Assembly (NCBI GenBank): GCA_020831965.1
Contig: JAFIFP010000004.1
Location: 124,001 to 188,000 of the forward strand
DNA from: Idiomarina sp.
GTDB taxonomy: Bacteria; Pseudomonadota; Gammaproteobacteria; Enterobacterales; Alteromonadaceae
DNA length: 64,000 nt
Direction: 5' to 3'
This document shows positions 46,438 through 55,649 of the stretch, one piece after another (the first letter of the stretch is position 1; every line of letters starts with the position of its first letter). The notes under the pieces are model-generated. The model saw only the letters and a program-made list of their open reading frames with translations, made no database searches and was not told where the DNA came from. The position numbers and the translations under genes are program-made.

Positions 46438-47752
46438 ACTGTTCTTCTTCCGTTGAGCCTTTCAACGCGGTGACCGAAGATTTACCTGCTTGAATCACAT
46501 TGGTCACGTCATCGAAGTAGCCGGTGCCCACTTCCTGCTGATGCGCCACGAAGGTGTAGCCACGATCCGCTGAGGCAAATTCTTCTTCCTGCAGTTTCAC
46601 ATAGGCCGACATATCGTTGCGCGCATAGTCATGAGCAAGATTGAACATGTGGTACCACATGTTGTGCACGCCAGCGAGAGTAATGAACTGGAACTTGTAA
46701 CCCATGGCGGCGAGCTCCCGTTGGAACTTCGCAATGGTGGCGTCGTCGAGGTTCCGGCGCCAGTTGAAGGACGGTGAGCAGTTATAGGCCAAAAGTTTAC
46801 CCGGATATTTCGCATGCACGGCTTCGGCAAACTGACGAGCTTCTTCAAGATCTGGTTTGGCCGTTTCACACCAAACTAAATCTGCATAAGGGGCGTAGGC
46901 GATACCGCGTGAAATGGCTTGCTCAATCCCCGCATTGACGCGGTAGAAGCCCTCAGCAGTGCGCTCGCCAGTTAAGAAGGGCGCGTCATTTGGATCCACG
47001 TCATTGGTGAGCAGGTCCGCCGCGTTGGCGTCGGTACGAGCGACGATCAGGGTGGGGACACCCGCCACATCCGCTGCAAGGCGCGCGGCAATCAATTTCT
47101 GCACTGCTTCTTGGGTCGGTACGAGGACTTTGCCGCCCATGTGACCGCACTTCTTCACTGAGGCAAGTTGGTCTTCGAAATGCACGCCAGCAGCGCCCGC
47201 TTTCACCATACCCAACATCAGTTCATAGGCGTTCAACACGCCGCCAAAGCCTGCTTCCGCGTCAGCCACAATAGGTGCGAAGTAGTCGATGTAATCTGGG
47301 CTCTCTGGAGTAATGCCTTTGCCCCATTGAATTTGGTCAGCACGGCTGAATGCGTTGTTGATACGCTCAATAACTTTCGGCACTGAGTCCACGGGATACA
47401 AGGACTGATCTGGGTACATGCTGGCTGCCGAGTTGTTGTCGGCAGCAACCTGCCAGCCCGACAGGTAGATCGCCTGTAAGCCTGCTTTGACCTGTTGAAC
47501 CGCTTGCCCACCCGTGAGTGCACCGAGCGCATTCACATAGTCTTTGCCGAACTTTTCTTTTGCTTGGCCATGGAGTAGCGTCCAGAGTTTGTCTGCACCG
47601 GCACGAGCATGAGTGTATTCCACTTGGCGTGAACCGCGTAGGCGGATGACGTCTTCGGCGCTGTAGGTACGCTCGACGCCTTTCCAACGGGGGGATTGTG
47701 CCCATTCGTCTTGGAGCGCTTTCACGGCTTGTTGTTGAGTGATGCTGGTCAT
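46418..47752 (-). CDS. aceA: AceA, isocitrate lyase
   Basis: Cleaves isocitrate to succinate and glyoxylate, first step of the glyoxylate shunt. 444 residues (E. coli 434). The catalytic loop is [11 protein letters not shown] with C202, preceded by [10 protein letters not shown] (metal Asp) and followed by [13 protein letters not shown] and [10 protein letters not shown]. It follows aceB after 30 bases as an aceBA operon. Needed for growth on acetate, fatty acids or ketogenic amino acids. Confidence 0.96.
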   Translation of the reverse strand: MTSITQQQAVKALQDEWAQSPRWKGVERTYSAEDVIRLRGSRQVEYTHARAGADKLWTLLHGQAKEKFGKDYVNALGALTGGQAVQQVKAGLQAIYLSGWQVAADNNSAASMYPDQSLYPVDSVPKVIERINNAFSRADQIQWGKGITPESPDYIDYFAPIVADAEAGFGGVLNAYELMLGMVKAGAAGVHFEDQLASVKKCGHMGGKVLVPTQEAVQKLIAARLAADVAGVPTLIVARTDANAADLLTNDVDPNDAPFLTGERTAEGFYRVNAGIEQAISRGIAYAPYADLVWCETAKPDLEEARQFAEAVHAKYPGKLLAYNCSPSFNWRRNLDDATIAKFQRELAAMGYKFQFITLAGVHNMWYHMFNLAHDYARNDMSAYVKLQEEEFASADRGYTFVAHQQEVGTGYFDDVTNVIQAGKSSVTALKGSTEEEQFSSPAA

Positions 47753-47782
47753 GGTGTTGTCCTCAAAATGTTGTTGTGCGAG

Positions 47783-49369
47783 TTATAGGAATTCATAGCC
47801 GGGCAGCGTGAGGAACTCGGTGAGTTCGTCTGCCGTGGTGATGCTGTAAAAGAGTTGCTGTGCCTGCTCAAAAAATTCGCTTTGCCAGCGGGCGTCACCC
47901 ACTTCTTGGCGGACGACTTGTGCTTCTTCGTCGAGTAATTGCTTGAACAGGGCTTTGGTGACGGTGCGTCCGTCATCTAATGTTTTGCCATGCTGGATCC
48001 ATTGCCAGATAGACGTGCGAGAGATTTCGGCAGTGGCAGCGTCTTCCATCAAGCCATAAATGGGGACACAACCTTTGCCCGAGAGCCAGGCAGCAATGTA
48101 CTGCAAGGCCACGCGGATGTTGGTGCGCATACCGGCTTCGGTGCGTGCGCCGGAACAGGGTTCCAGTAAGTCTTTCGCTGTAATGTCTGCGTCATCTGCG
48201 CGCGAGATATGTTTCTGATGGGGGGCATCGCCAAGATAAGCCGCGGCAACAGTACGAACAGTCGGGGCAAGACCCGGATGTGCGATCCACGTACCGTCAT
48301 GGCCATTACTAAACTCCAATTCTTTGTCCGCTTTGACCTTTTCAAGGATCTTGGCATTTTCATCGCTGTCTTTGGATGGAATCAGCGCCGCCATGCCGCC
48401 CATGGCATGGGCACCCCGTTGATGGCAGGTGCGAATGAGGAGTCTTGAATAAGCGTTCAAGAAGGGTTGTTGCATGGTCACGATTTGGCGGTCGGGGAGT
48501 ACGCGATCCCCATGTGCCCGGAGGGTTTTGATATAGGAAAAAATGTAGTCCCAACGACCACAGTTCAGGCCGGCAATGTGCTCCTTGAGGCTGTGCAAAA
48601 TTTCATGCATTTGAAATACAGCAGGGAGTGTTTCAATAAGTACGGTGCAGCGAATAGTGCCGCGAGGCTTCTGTAAGTAGTCTTCCGCGAAGGTGAATAC
48701 GTCTTGCCACCAAAGAGCTTCACTATGGTGCTGTAGTTTAGGGACATAAAAGTAGACGCCTGAACCACGTTTTCCCCGTGCTTCCACGTTGTGAAAGTAG
48801 TAGAAAGCGAAATCAACGAGGGCGCCCGGAATCGGTTCGCCGTTCCATAGAATATGTTTTTCAGGGAGATGGAGACCGCGAACGCGCGCAATAAGCTGAG
48901 CTGGTTTTTCATTGAGTTGATAGGTTTTTCCCTTCGCTGCATCGGTGAGCTCGATAGTGCCGAGATTTGCGTCACGAAGATTTACTTGTCCTTGCATGAT
49001 GCCGTCCCAGGTTGGGGACTGAGCGTCTTCGAAATCAGCCATGAATACATCCACATCGGCATTCAAGGCGTTGATGATCATCTTGCGGTCCACTGGGCCG
49101 GTGATTTCGAGATGGCGTTTCTGTAAATCTTGCGGAATGGGCGCAACTGTCCATTGGCCATCACGAATGTGTTGAGTCAGGGGGTCGAAGTCGGGAAGTT
49201 TGCCTTGATCGAACGCGGCTTGCGCTTGCTCGCGTTGTGCAAGCAGTGTGGGGACTTTTGCGGCAAAGCGCTCACACAGAGCTTCGAGAAAGGCGAGTGC
49301 CTCTGGTGTGCAGATAGACTGGTAATCTGCCGTTAGCGGTTGCGTAAATTGAATCTTAGAAGAGCTCAT
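47783..49369 (-). CDS. aceB: AceB, malate synthase A
   Basis: Condenses glyoxylate and acetyl-CoA to malate, second step of the glyoxylate shunt. 528 residues, the normal length for isoform A. Family blocks: ADFEDAQSPTWDGIMQGQVNL, the metal-site region ETLPAVFQMHEILHSLKEH, GRWDYIFSYIKTLR, and MGGMAALIPSKD. The catalytic acid is expected near DAATAEISRTSIWQW. First gene of aceBA. The 150 bases upstream hold a GGCGATCGCC palindrome and a possible TATAAT (minus strand, 49452-49457) without a good -35. Confidence 0.96.
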   Translation of the reverse strand: MSSSKIQFTQPLTADYQSICTPEALAFLEALCERFAAKVPTLLAQREQAQAAFDQGKLPDFDPLTQHIRDGQWTVAPIPQDLQKRHLEITGPVDRKMIINALNADVDVFMADFEDAQSPTWDGIMQGQVNLRDANLGTIELTDAAKGKTYQLNEKPAQLIARVRGLHLPEKHILWNGEPIPGALVDFAFYYFHNVEARGKRGSGVYFYVPKLQHHSEALWWQDVFTFAEDYLQKPRGTIRCTVLIETLPAVFQMHEILHSLKEHIAGLNCGRWDYIFSYIKTLRAHGDRVLPDRQIVTMQQPFLNAYSRLLIRTCHQRGAHAMGGMAALIPSKDSDENAKILEKVKADKELEFSNGHDGTWIAHPGLAPTVRTVAAAYLGDAPHQKHISRADDADITAKDLLEPCSGARTEAGMRTNIRVALQYIAAWLSGKGCVPIYGLMEDAATAEISRTSIWQWIQHGKTLDDGRTVTKALFKQLLDEEAQVVRQEVGDARWQSEFFEQAQQLFYSITTADELTEFLTLPGYEFL

Positions 49370-49520
49370 AAAGCGACCTGAGTTGTTGGTTTGTTGTAAA
49401 CGTCAACTCAGTATGGCGATCGCCTTTGCATTCATCCAATCTATGATTGTGATTATAGGTATTAAAGTTATGAATATATCTTTGCCATAACTACCGTGAA
49501 TAGTGGTTCGCTTAATGCCT

Positions 49521-50810
49521 CTAGAGTGTGAAGAAATTTAGGTATTTTTGGGCCCGGCGATTGTGCGCTTCAGGAACGCGACGAGTTTGATATTGCGAGC
49601 CAACCTCGGCGTTGTTCCAGTGATAGATATGGGTGAGTAGCCCGAAGAGGTAGCGGGGATCCACGTAGAGTTCGCTGCGCGGCTCGGGGAGCTGTGCCTT
49701 GTCTGCACAATAGCTGACGCGGGGCTGCGCCGACTGATTTGCATTGACCACTGCATATTCATTGCTTGGCAGGTGAATGCAGAAATAGTAGTCGGTAGTG
49801 CACTCGGAGCGCGCATGGGCGTTGCGGTTAGCCATAAACAGCAGACGTTTGAGCGGGAGCTGATGAATTTCGTCAGCAGACATGAGGCGCTCATAATCCA
49901 TTTCGGCGTTGCGGATCTCGCCAATGCGTTGGTTGATCGCGTCAGAATCATAAGCTTCTGTGCGCTGCGCTGAAGGCTTGAAATGCTCGGTATCGATAGA
50001 ACCGCCTTGATCAGCGAGCACCACCGCCTTGGAATCAAAGGCAAGCACCTCGACCGGATCGGCGACGCCGCGGTAAGCATTGAGGGGCGTTAGTGCGCCA
50101 CCCAATAGGTACTTCCCAGCGAAAGGAATGTTGACCGTGGCTTGCATGTAGTTGGTGAGAGTGCGGTAGCGGTCGAAAAAGCGCTCTTTCTTCGCTTCAG
50201 CAGCAGGAACCAGGCCCGGGTCTTCCACATCAAAATAAGTCTGTGGGAATGGGCCTGCGCCCGTATAACCGCAAAGTAAGATATCAATATTGCCAGCCGC
50301 GGCTTTGAGGCGATCGCGCATGCGGGCATTGAAAATGACGTCGTTGGCATTCACTACGCAGTGGGTGCGGTGTTCACCCTGCCACTTCAGCACAATAGCC
50401 GAGTCGATATTGCTATCGCTGCCGGTGTCCTGTGGGATGATCTGGATCTCGGTATCGCCTTTGCGCCAATGGTCTTTCACTATGGTAGCGGACAAGCCGT
50501 CGCCGCGCATTTTTCCCACGAGATGATTTGGATTGTGATCGGCAATCAGGATTTCCTTCTCGCCGTAACGTGCGAAATAGGCTTTAAGAAATTCAGGGTC
50601 GTAGTGGTCTGGATGAATGTGGGAGATATAAATGGCGTCGACATCGCCGATCAGAGCAAGGGGGTCGTCGACTTTGGGGAAGTGAAACCAGGAGCCGTCG
50701 TAAACGCCTTCCGTGAACCAAGGGTCGTGGAGTACCTTCAAGTCTGGCGTTTCGGTGATGATACATGCCGAGTAGATGTAGGTGACTTTAATCGCGTTTT
50801 CCACGGCCAT
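49521..50810 (-). CDS. MBL-fold metallo-hydrolase (CMP-Neu5Ac hydroxylase-like type)
   Basis: 429 residues. The metallo-beta-lactamase motif HIHPDH is at residues 64-69 and further metal-site regions follow (DTGSDSNIDSA, NANDVIFN). The overall layout resembles the MBL proteins related to the CMP-N-acetylneuraminate hydroxylase, without its Rieske domain, and UlaG-like lactonases. It has no signal peptide and a long C-terminal segment (~290-429) of unknown role. It stands alone between aceB and nhaD. The reaction cannot be stated. Confidence 0.7.
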   Translation of the reverse strand: MAVENAIKVTYIYSACIITETPDLKVLHDPWFTEGVYDGSWFHFPKVDDPLALIGDVDAIYISHIHPDHYDPEFLKAYFARYGEKEILIADHNPNHLVGKMRGDGLSATIVKDHWRKGDTEIQIIPQDTGSDSNIDSAIVLKWQGEHRTHCVVNANDVIFNARMRDRLKAAAGNIDILLCGYTGAGPFPQTYFDVEDPGLVPAAEAKKERFFDRYRTLTNYMQATVNIPFAGKYLLGGALTPLNAYRGVADPVEVLAFDSKAVVLADQGGSIDTEHFKPSAQRTEAYDSDAINQRIGEIRNAEMDYERLMSADEIHQLPLKRLLFMANRNAHARSECTTDYYFCIHLPSNEYAVVNANQSAQPRVSYCADKAQLPEPRSELYVDPRYLFGLLTHIYHWNNAEVGSQYQTRRVPEAHNRRAQKYLNFFTL

Positions 50811-51017
50811 AAATCGGGCTCCAAATTCCTCAAGGTGATGTTTCTATAATGCTTTGCTACCGGTTGGTATACAAGTCTTTGGCGGCTCAAAAAGAAGTTA
50901 CGTTTAGAGGCAAAAATTCAAGAGTTTTTAACATTTGATTGTGCTATGCTCGCGCCGCCCTGCAATAGGGCACAAACCCAGTCTATTCGCCCGAATTTTG
51001 CTGTATTAGGTATCGTC

Positions 51018-52466
51018 ATGTCCCGAAATCCGCTTGTGCTTGTTTTGACAAGTGCATTGATGCTGTTTAGTCCTTCTGCGCTCGCCGCAAGCTCGCCTGT
51101 CCTCGACCTTACTGGTTCAATTATTGGTTTCATCTGTATCGGCATTTTTGTCCTCGCTTATGCGTTAGTCATGGGCGAAGAAAAGCTGCATATGCGAAAG
51201 TCGAAACCCGTGCTTGTTGCCGCTGGTTTGATTTGGATGCTCATTGGTTGGGTGTATGTCCAACATGGCTTCACCGATTCTGCCGAGTATGCGTTCCGGC
51301 ACAACTTGCTAGAGTTTGCCGAGCTGATGTTGTTCTTGTTGGTTGCAATGACCTACATCAACGCATTGGAAGAGCGGCGCTTATTCGACGCTTTGCGCGC
51401 TTGGATGATACGTCGCGGATTCAGCTATCGAACGTTGTTCTGGATTACCGGGATCCTGTCATTCCTGATTTCACCTATTGCCGATAACCTAACCACCGCG
51501 CTACTCATGTGTGCGGTGATTATGAAAGTGGCGGCGGGGGACAAGAAGTTTATCAGTCTTTGCTGCGTGAACATTGTAGTGGCCGCGAATGCTGGTGGCG
51601 CCTTTAGTCCGTTTGGCGATATTACCACCCTGATGGTCTGGCAAGCGGGCCTTGTGACCATTGATGAGTTCTTGGTTCTGTTTTTGCCGTCACTCGCGAA
51701 CTATTTGATACCCACCATTGTGATGAGTTTCTTTGTGGAGAACCGCAAGCCTTCGGCTGTTTACGAAGAAGTAGAGCTCAAGCGTGGTGCGATTCGAATC
51801 ACGATGCTGTTCTTGCTGACTATTGCCACAGCCGTCGCTTGCCATAGCTTACTTCACCTCCCTCCTGTCCTAGGTATGATGATGGGCTTGGGGTATTTAC
51901 AGTTCTTTGGTTACTACCTACGGGTCACCCTACCGGGTTCGCTGGCGCGCAAACGCGCCATGGCGGAACGTGCCGGTGATATCGAACGCATGAAGCGTTT
52001 GGGTAGTGTGGTACCGTTTGACGTGTTTAGCCGCGTTTCACGTGCCGAATGGGACACACTGCTGTTCTTCTATGGCATCGTGATGTGTGTGGGCGGGTTA
52101 GGCTTCTTAGGTTATCTAGGAATGATGTCTGAGGTGCTCTACACCCAGTGGGATGCAACCTTGGCAAACATCGCGCTCGGCATTATTTCTGCCGTGATCG
52201 ATAACATTCCAGTGATGTTTGCAGTACTCGCAATGCAACCGGAGATGTCGCATGGCCACTGGCTATTAATCACCCTGACTGCAGGAACCGGAGGTAGCTT
52301 GCTCTCCATCGGCTCCGCCGCAGGGGTAGCGCTGATGGGCCAAGCCCGCGGCTATTACACCTTTGCCAGCCATTTAAAATGGACGCCAATCATTCTGCTC
52401 GGCTACATCGCCGGCGTCCTCATCCACCTCTGGCTCAACGCCCACCTCTTCCAAATCCACGGCTAA
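51018..52466 (+). CDS. nhaD: NhaD, sodium/proton antiporter
   Basis: Inner-membrane Na+/H+ antiporter for salt and pH homeostasis in marine and haloalkaliphilic bacteria. 482 residues from the ATG at 51018 (MSRNPLVLVLTSAL), with TTAGG upstream; the frame is open 24 codons further but crosses the likely promoter. About twelve helices. Typical NhaD blocks: PIADNLTTALLMCAVIMKV, NIVVAANAGGAFSPFGDITTLMVWQ and AVIDNIPVMFAVLAMQP. A possible extended -10 (TGCTATGCT) lies near 50950. The TAA stop lies inside the terminal repeat of the palindromic element that follows. Confidence 0.93.
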   Translation: MSRNPLVLVLTSALMLFSPSALAASSPVLDLTGSIIGFICIGIFVLAYALVMGEEKLHMRKSKPVLVAAGLIWMLIGWVYVQHGFTDSAEYAFRHNLLEFAELMLFLLVAMTYINALEERRLFDALRAWMIRRGFSYRTLFWITGILSFLISPIADNLTTALLMCAVIMKVAAGDKKFISLCCVNIVVAANAGGAFSPFGDITTLMVWQAGLVTIDEFLVLFLPSLANYLIPTIVMSFFVENRKPSAVYEEVELKRGAIRITMLFLLTIATAVACHSLLHLPPVLGMMMGLGYLQFFGYYLRVTLPGSLARKRAMAERAGDIERMKRLGSVVPFDVFSRVSRAEWDTLLFFYGIVMCVGGLGFLGYLGMMSEVLYTQWDATLANIALGIISAVIDNIPVMFAVLAMQPEMSHGHWLLITLTAGTGGSLLSIGSAAGVALMGQARGYYTFASHLKWTPIILLGYIAGVLIHLWLNAHLFQIHG

Positions 52467-52727
52467 CCCAAAACGGGGTCCAACCCAAAACGGGGTCAGA
52501 TGAAGAAATCTGGCCCCAATATCCGTTTTTAAAGGGCTGTAGAGATGAGGGTCAGACCCTCATTTTTGGGGTCAGAACAACTTTATTGAGGCGTTTTTCA
52601 TATTTTATATAGGCTGTAGAGCAACTGATCTGTCCCCGAGTTTGCCTGGCGGCCTCGTAAAACTGTTGTTCTGACCCTCAAATTTTGTCATCTGACCCCG
52701 TTTTGGGTTGGACCCTGTTTTGGGGTT
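52465..52727. repeat. Palindromic GGGTCAGA element 2 with long terminal inverted repeats
   Basis: 263 bases bounded by inverted repeats of about 39 bases: left arm 52465-52503 (AACCCAAAACGGGGTC, then CAACCCAAAACGGGGTCAGA and TGA), right arm 52688-52727. The arms match nearly perfectly. Five GGGTCAGA copies occur in both orientations, as in element 1 at 8171-8440. An internal segment (52548-52585) reads in reverse as GTTGTTCTGACCCC plus GGGTCAGACCCT, shared with element 1 at 8349-8380. No ORF. The left arm overlaps the nhaD stop codon. Confidence 0.75.
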
Positions 52728-52816
52728 GGTTTTTCCCACTAAATTGTCATTTGATCCTATTCTTATTTAGTGACTGTTCTTTGGAGCAGCGTTGATTTGA
52801 AGGAAGAGCGCCCAAT

Positions 52817-53266
52817 ATGAAATTTAAATTTATTGCCATTTTGTTCCTCGGTTTTTGGCTCAGTATACCGGCAGCGACTGCTTGTTCATGCTTCCCTCCT
52901 GATGCGGATACGGAGCGCGGTATCAAGGCTTGGCTTGCGGAAAAGGGCGTTGTGGTTGTTGGTGAGGTGCTTTCCAGCGAACTGCAGCGTGGTACTTTTG
53001 GTGGCGAGGAAATACATTATCAGGTGCGCGTTACGGAGCACTGGTTGGGTGAGGATGCGTCTATAAAAATGAGTGAGGTCGTAACCTTAGCGACGCCTGC
53101 TGAGAGCACTATGTGTGGCGCTCGTTTCGCGCGCAATACCCCATACCTAATTTATGCATTTCCTATTTCAGACGGTGACTTATTGGCTACCAATATCTGC
53201 ACTCGCACGCGCCGAATGGAACGAGCGAAGGAGGATTTGGCCGTGTTGCGGGGCATTGCAAAGTAG
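52817..53266 (+). CDS. Small secreted protein with NTR/TIMP-like N-terminus
   Basis: 149 residues. A signal peptide ends at residue 22 (ATA), so the mature protein begins CSCFPP, the Cys-x-Cys start of netrin/TIMP-like domains. Further cysteines (in TMCGARF and TNICTR) could form disulphides. Strand-rich text (VVVVGEVLSSE, HYQVRVTEHWLG, EVVTLATP) suits the OB-like fold of that domain. GGAAGAG lies upstream of the ATG. The function in bacteria is unknown. It has its own position between element 2 and the direct repeats. Confidence 0.6.
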   Translation: MKFKFIAILFLGFWLSIPAATACSCFPPDADTERGIKAWLAEKGVVVVGEVLSSELQRGTFGGEEIHYQVRVTEHWLGEDASIKMSEVVTLATPAESTMCGARFARNTPYLIYAFPISDGDLLATNICTRTRRMERAKEDLAVLRGIAK

Positions 53267-53281
53267 GATGACCTTCTGAAT

Positions 53282-53462
53282 GAGGCGGAATGCTCGCCTC
53301 ATCCCTGGGGCTCGGCCTGCGGCCCGCACTGCGTGCGTCCAAAAATGTTCCTGACGCATTGTTTTGGCAAGGGAGGTGGATTCGAGCGAGGCGGAATGCT
53401 CGCCCCGTCCCTGGGGCTCGGCCTACGGCCCGCACTACGTGCGTCCAAAAATGTTCCTGACG
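53282..53462. repeat. Pair of 75-bp direct repeats
   Basis: Copy 1 at 53282-53356 and copy 2 at 53388-53462, differing at only a few positions. Each starts GAGGCGGAATGCTCGCC, contains GGGGCTCGGCCT and CGTGCGTCCAAAAATGTTCC, and ends CTGACG. Copy 1 has a GAGGCG/CGCCTC inverted pair. Both lie between the NTR-like gene and tRNA-Phe. They are not obviously related to the REP or GGGTCAGA families. Confidence 0.8.
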
Positions 53463-53521
53463 TGCTTCGAAACAAAGAGTGTCGAACCAGATAGGTGGTT
53501 CTCATCCGACCCCTGAACAAT

Positions 53522-53558
53522 AAATGAAAAAGCCGCTCAGAGAGCGGCTTTTTCATTT
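53522..53558 (-). terminator. Terminator of tRNA-Phe (bidirectional)
   Basis: A perfect 17-bp inverted repeat AAATGAAAAAGCCGCTC / GAGCGGCTTTTTCATTT around an AGA loop. Read on the minus strand it gives a G+C stem followed by T's directly behind tRNA-Phe; it works equally on the plus strand. Confidence 0.9.
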
Positions 53559-53561
53559 ATT

Positions 53562-53637
53562 TGGTGCCCAGAGGCGGAATCGAACCACCGACACGGGGAT
53601 TTTCAATCCCCTGCTCTACCAACTGAGCTATCTGGGC
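53562..53637 (-). tRNA. tRNA-Phe (GAA)
   Basis: 76 bases on the minus strand beginning GCCCAGATAGCTCAGTTGG. The anticodon arm GGGGATTGAAAATCCCC holds GAA, the T-arm carries GGTTCGATTCC, and the acceptor stem GCCCAGA/TCTGGGC closes with an encoded CCA end. All four arms pair. Confidence 0.97.
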
Positions 53638-53646
53638 GTGCGTGCA

Positions 53647-53675
53647 ATTAAACGTTTTCGGCCGACCAAAGTCAA
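53647..53675 (-). promoter_or_regulatory. Promoter of tRNA-Phe
   Basis: On the minus strand: TTGACT (53670-53675), a 17-base spacer and TTTAAT (53647-53652), nine bases before the tRNA 5' end. It lies downstream of the speA stop, so the tRNA has its own transcription unit. Confidence 0.85.
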
Positions 53676-53735
53676 CCGCTTTTTGGGCTTTTGCTCCCGA
53701 TTGGTTAGGAATTGCCCGTTTTATACAGTTTTCTA

Positions 53736-55649
53736 TTATTTACCGTTACGAAGATAAGTCGTCCCAGCAAGGCATCGCTCGTAAAAATCGGTCCAACGGA
53801 CGCCTTCGCGTGGCGGTATTTTTCCTTTGCGAATTTCCCGATCAATGGACTTTTTAATCATCTTCGCCATGTAATCCGTGTTGTATTGCATGGTTTCGAG
53901 CACTTTCTCGGCTGAATGCCCCGGAACTATCTCTTCGATATAAAATGCACCTGGCTCGTCGTCGTGGCTGAAGATATGAACTTCAGTCAAACGCCCGAAA
54001 AGGTTGTGCATATCGCCCATCACATCTTGGTAAGCACCGGTGAGGAACATCCCAATAGGATATTCTTCGCTCTTGTTTAGCTTGTGCATCAGAATGTTTT
54101 CACTGATTTGATTACTCTCAATGTATTTATTGATTTTACCGTCGCTGTCGCAGGTAATGTCAGCAATAGAACACCGCACATCTGGACGCTCATTCAGTCG
54201 CTTCAACGGAATGATGGGCAGCAACTGACCAATAGCCCAGGTATCTGCCGCCGACTGGAATATTGAGAAATTCGCAAGATATTGGCTTGCGAGAATGTCT
54301 TCCAGTTCTTCTAGTTCCTGAATTTGGCGTGTGTCATCGTCGAGAGAACTGTGAATTTCTCCCAAAATTTGCCAATACATGGTGTCGATCTTGGCCATTT
54401 CTACAATGGTTAGGATCCCCAATTTAAAGGCCTCATAGGCGCTTTGCTTGTAGGCTGCTGCGTCGTTATAGCGTTCTTGAGGGTGAATGTCTTGCGAGGT
54501 CACCAGCTCACGCATGTTGCTCACCAAAACGTGCTCGCCTTCTTCTTCGCTGAAGTCGAACTTCGTCGCAGTTAGGCTCACTTCGCCCACAATGTTGGTC
54601 ACAACCAAGCTATGGTGCGCTGTAATGGCGCGGCCGCTTTCGCTGACCAGATTTGGATGTGGTACTTTCTCAAGGTCACAAATCTGTTTTACGCCATACA
54701 CCACGTCGGCTACGTATTCTTCGGTTGAATAGTTACGCGACGAATCTGTGGTGGTACTAGAGCCATCATAATCAATGCCTAAACCGCCGCCGATATCGAG
54801 ATATTCGAGCGGCACGCCCATCTGATGCAACTTCGCATAGAGGCGAGCACCTTCAGTGACTGCTTCTTTGATTTTACGGATGTCTGATAACTGGCTACCA
54901 ATGTGGAAGTGCAATAGCTTCGCACAATGCAACATTTCGTGTTCTTTCAGGTAGTCGATAGCATTCACGATCTCAGCAATGCTGAGGCCGAACTTGGCGC
55001 GGTCACCAGAAGAGCTCGACCATTTACCCGTACTACGCACCATCATTTTCGAACGCAAACCAATGATCGGCTCTACTTTGTACTTCTTGGCGAGTCGCAC
55101 CAACATTTCAAGTTCAGTGAACTTTTCCACAACAACTATGGTATTTCGCTGCAGATGGCGACCAAGTAGCGCTAAAGTTAAGTAATCCTCGTCTTTATAG
55201 CCATTCAATATGGTCAAAGCGCCGGGGTTTTCGTTATAGGCCAATACGGCCATAAGCTCTGGCTTAGAACCTGCTTCGAGGCCGTAGTTGTAGGGTTCGC
55301 CCGCGTCGAGGATTTCCTCAACGACTTCGCGCATTTGATTCACTTTAATCGGATACACACCGATGTACTTACCCTCGAATTCCGCGCTTTGAATGGTGTC
55401 ACGGAAGGTCTCGTTCAGGATTTCCACCTGTGAGCGCAGGATGTCATGGAAACGAATGACGGCAGGGAATTGAATCCCTTCCGCCTGCATTTCTGCGATG
55501 ACTTCCGCCATATCAATATTGACGTCTGGCTTGCGATGATTTGGGGCAATTTGAATATTGCCGTGCTCACCAATACTGAAATAGCCTGCACCCCAGCGCT
55601 TTACGCCATAAATTTCTTCTGAATCTTCAATTGTCCAAGGCTGGCTCAT
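53736..55649 (-). CDS. speA: SpeA, biosynthetic arginine decarboxylase
   Basis: PLP enzyme that converts arginine to agmatine, first step of the agmatine route to putrescine. 637 residues (E. coli 658). The PLP lysine is in GVYPIKVNQMREVVEEI near residue 97. Other blocks: HFHIGSQLSDIRKIKEAV, YLDIGGGLGIDYDGSS and CGD-like VCD replaced by the family form near the C-terminus. Its ATG overlaps the speB stop (ATGA), so translation is coupled and agmatine made here is the substrate of SpeB. tRNA-Phe follows on the same strand. Confidence 0.95.
   Translation of the reverse strand: MSQPWTIEDSEEIYGVKRWGAGYFSIGEHGNIQIAPNHRKPDVNIDMAEVIAEMQAEGIQFPAVIRFHDILRSQVEILNETFRDTIQSAEFEGKYIGVYPIKVNQMREVVEEILDAGEPYNYGLEAGSKPELMAVLAYNENPGALTILNGYKDEDYLTLALLGRHLQRNTIVVVEKFTELEMLVRLAKKYKVEPIIGLRSKMMVRSTGKWSSSSGDRAKFGLSIAEIVNAIDYLKEHEMLHCAKLLHFHIGSQLSDIRKIKEAVTEGARLYAKLHQMGVPLEYLDIGGGLGIDYDGSSTTTDSSRNYSTEEYVADVVYGVKQICDLEKVPHPNLVSESGRAITAHHSLVVTNIVGEVSLTATKFDFSEEEGEHVLVSNMRELVTSQDIHPQERYNDAAAYKQSAYEAFKLGILTIVEMAKIDTMYWQILGEIHSSLDDDTRQIQELEELEDILASQYLANFSIFQSAADTWAIGQLLPIIPLKRLNERPDVRCSIADITCDSDGKINKYIESNQISENILMHKLNKSEEYPIGMFLTGAYQDVMGDMHNLFGRLTEVHIFSHDDEPGAFYIEEIVPGHSAEKVLETMQYNTDYMAKMIKKSIDREIRKGKIPPREGVRWTDFYERCLAGTTYLRNGK

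Noticed and set aside
50811..51017. Sodium riboswitch before nhaD
   Set aside because: The leader is short with only one small GCCCT/AGGGC hairpin; I see no aptamer-like multi-stem structure.
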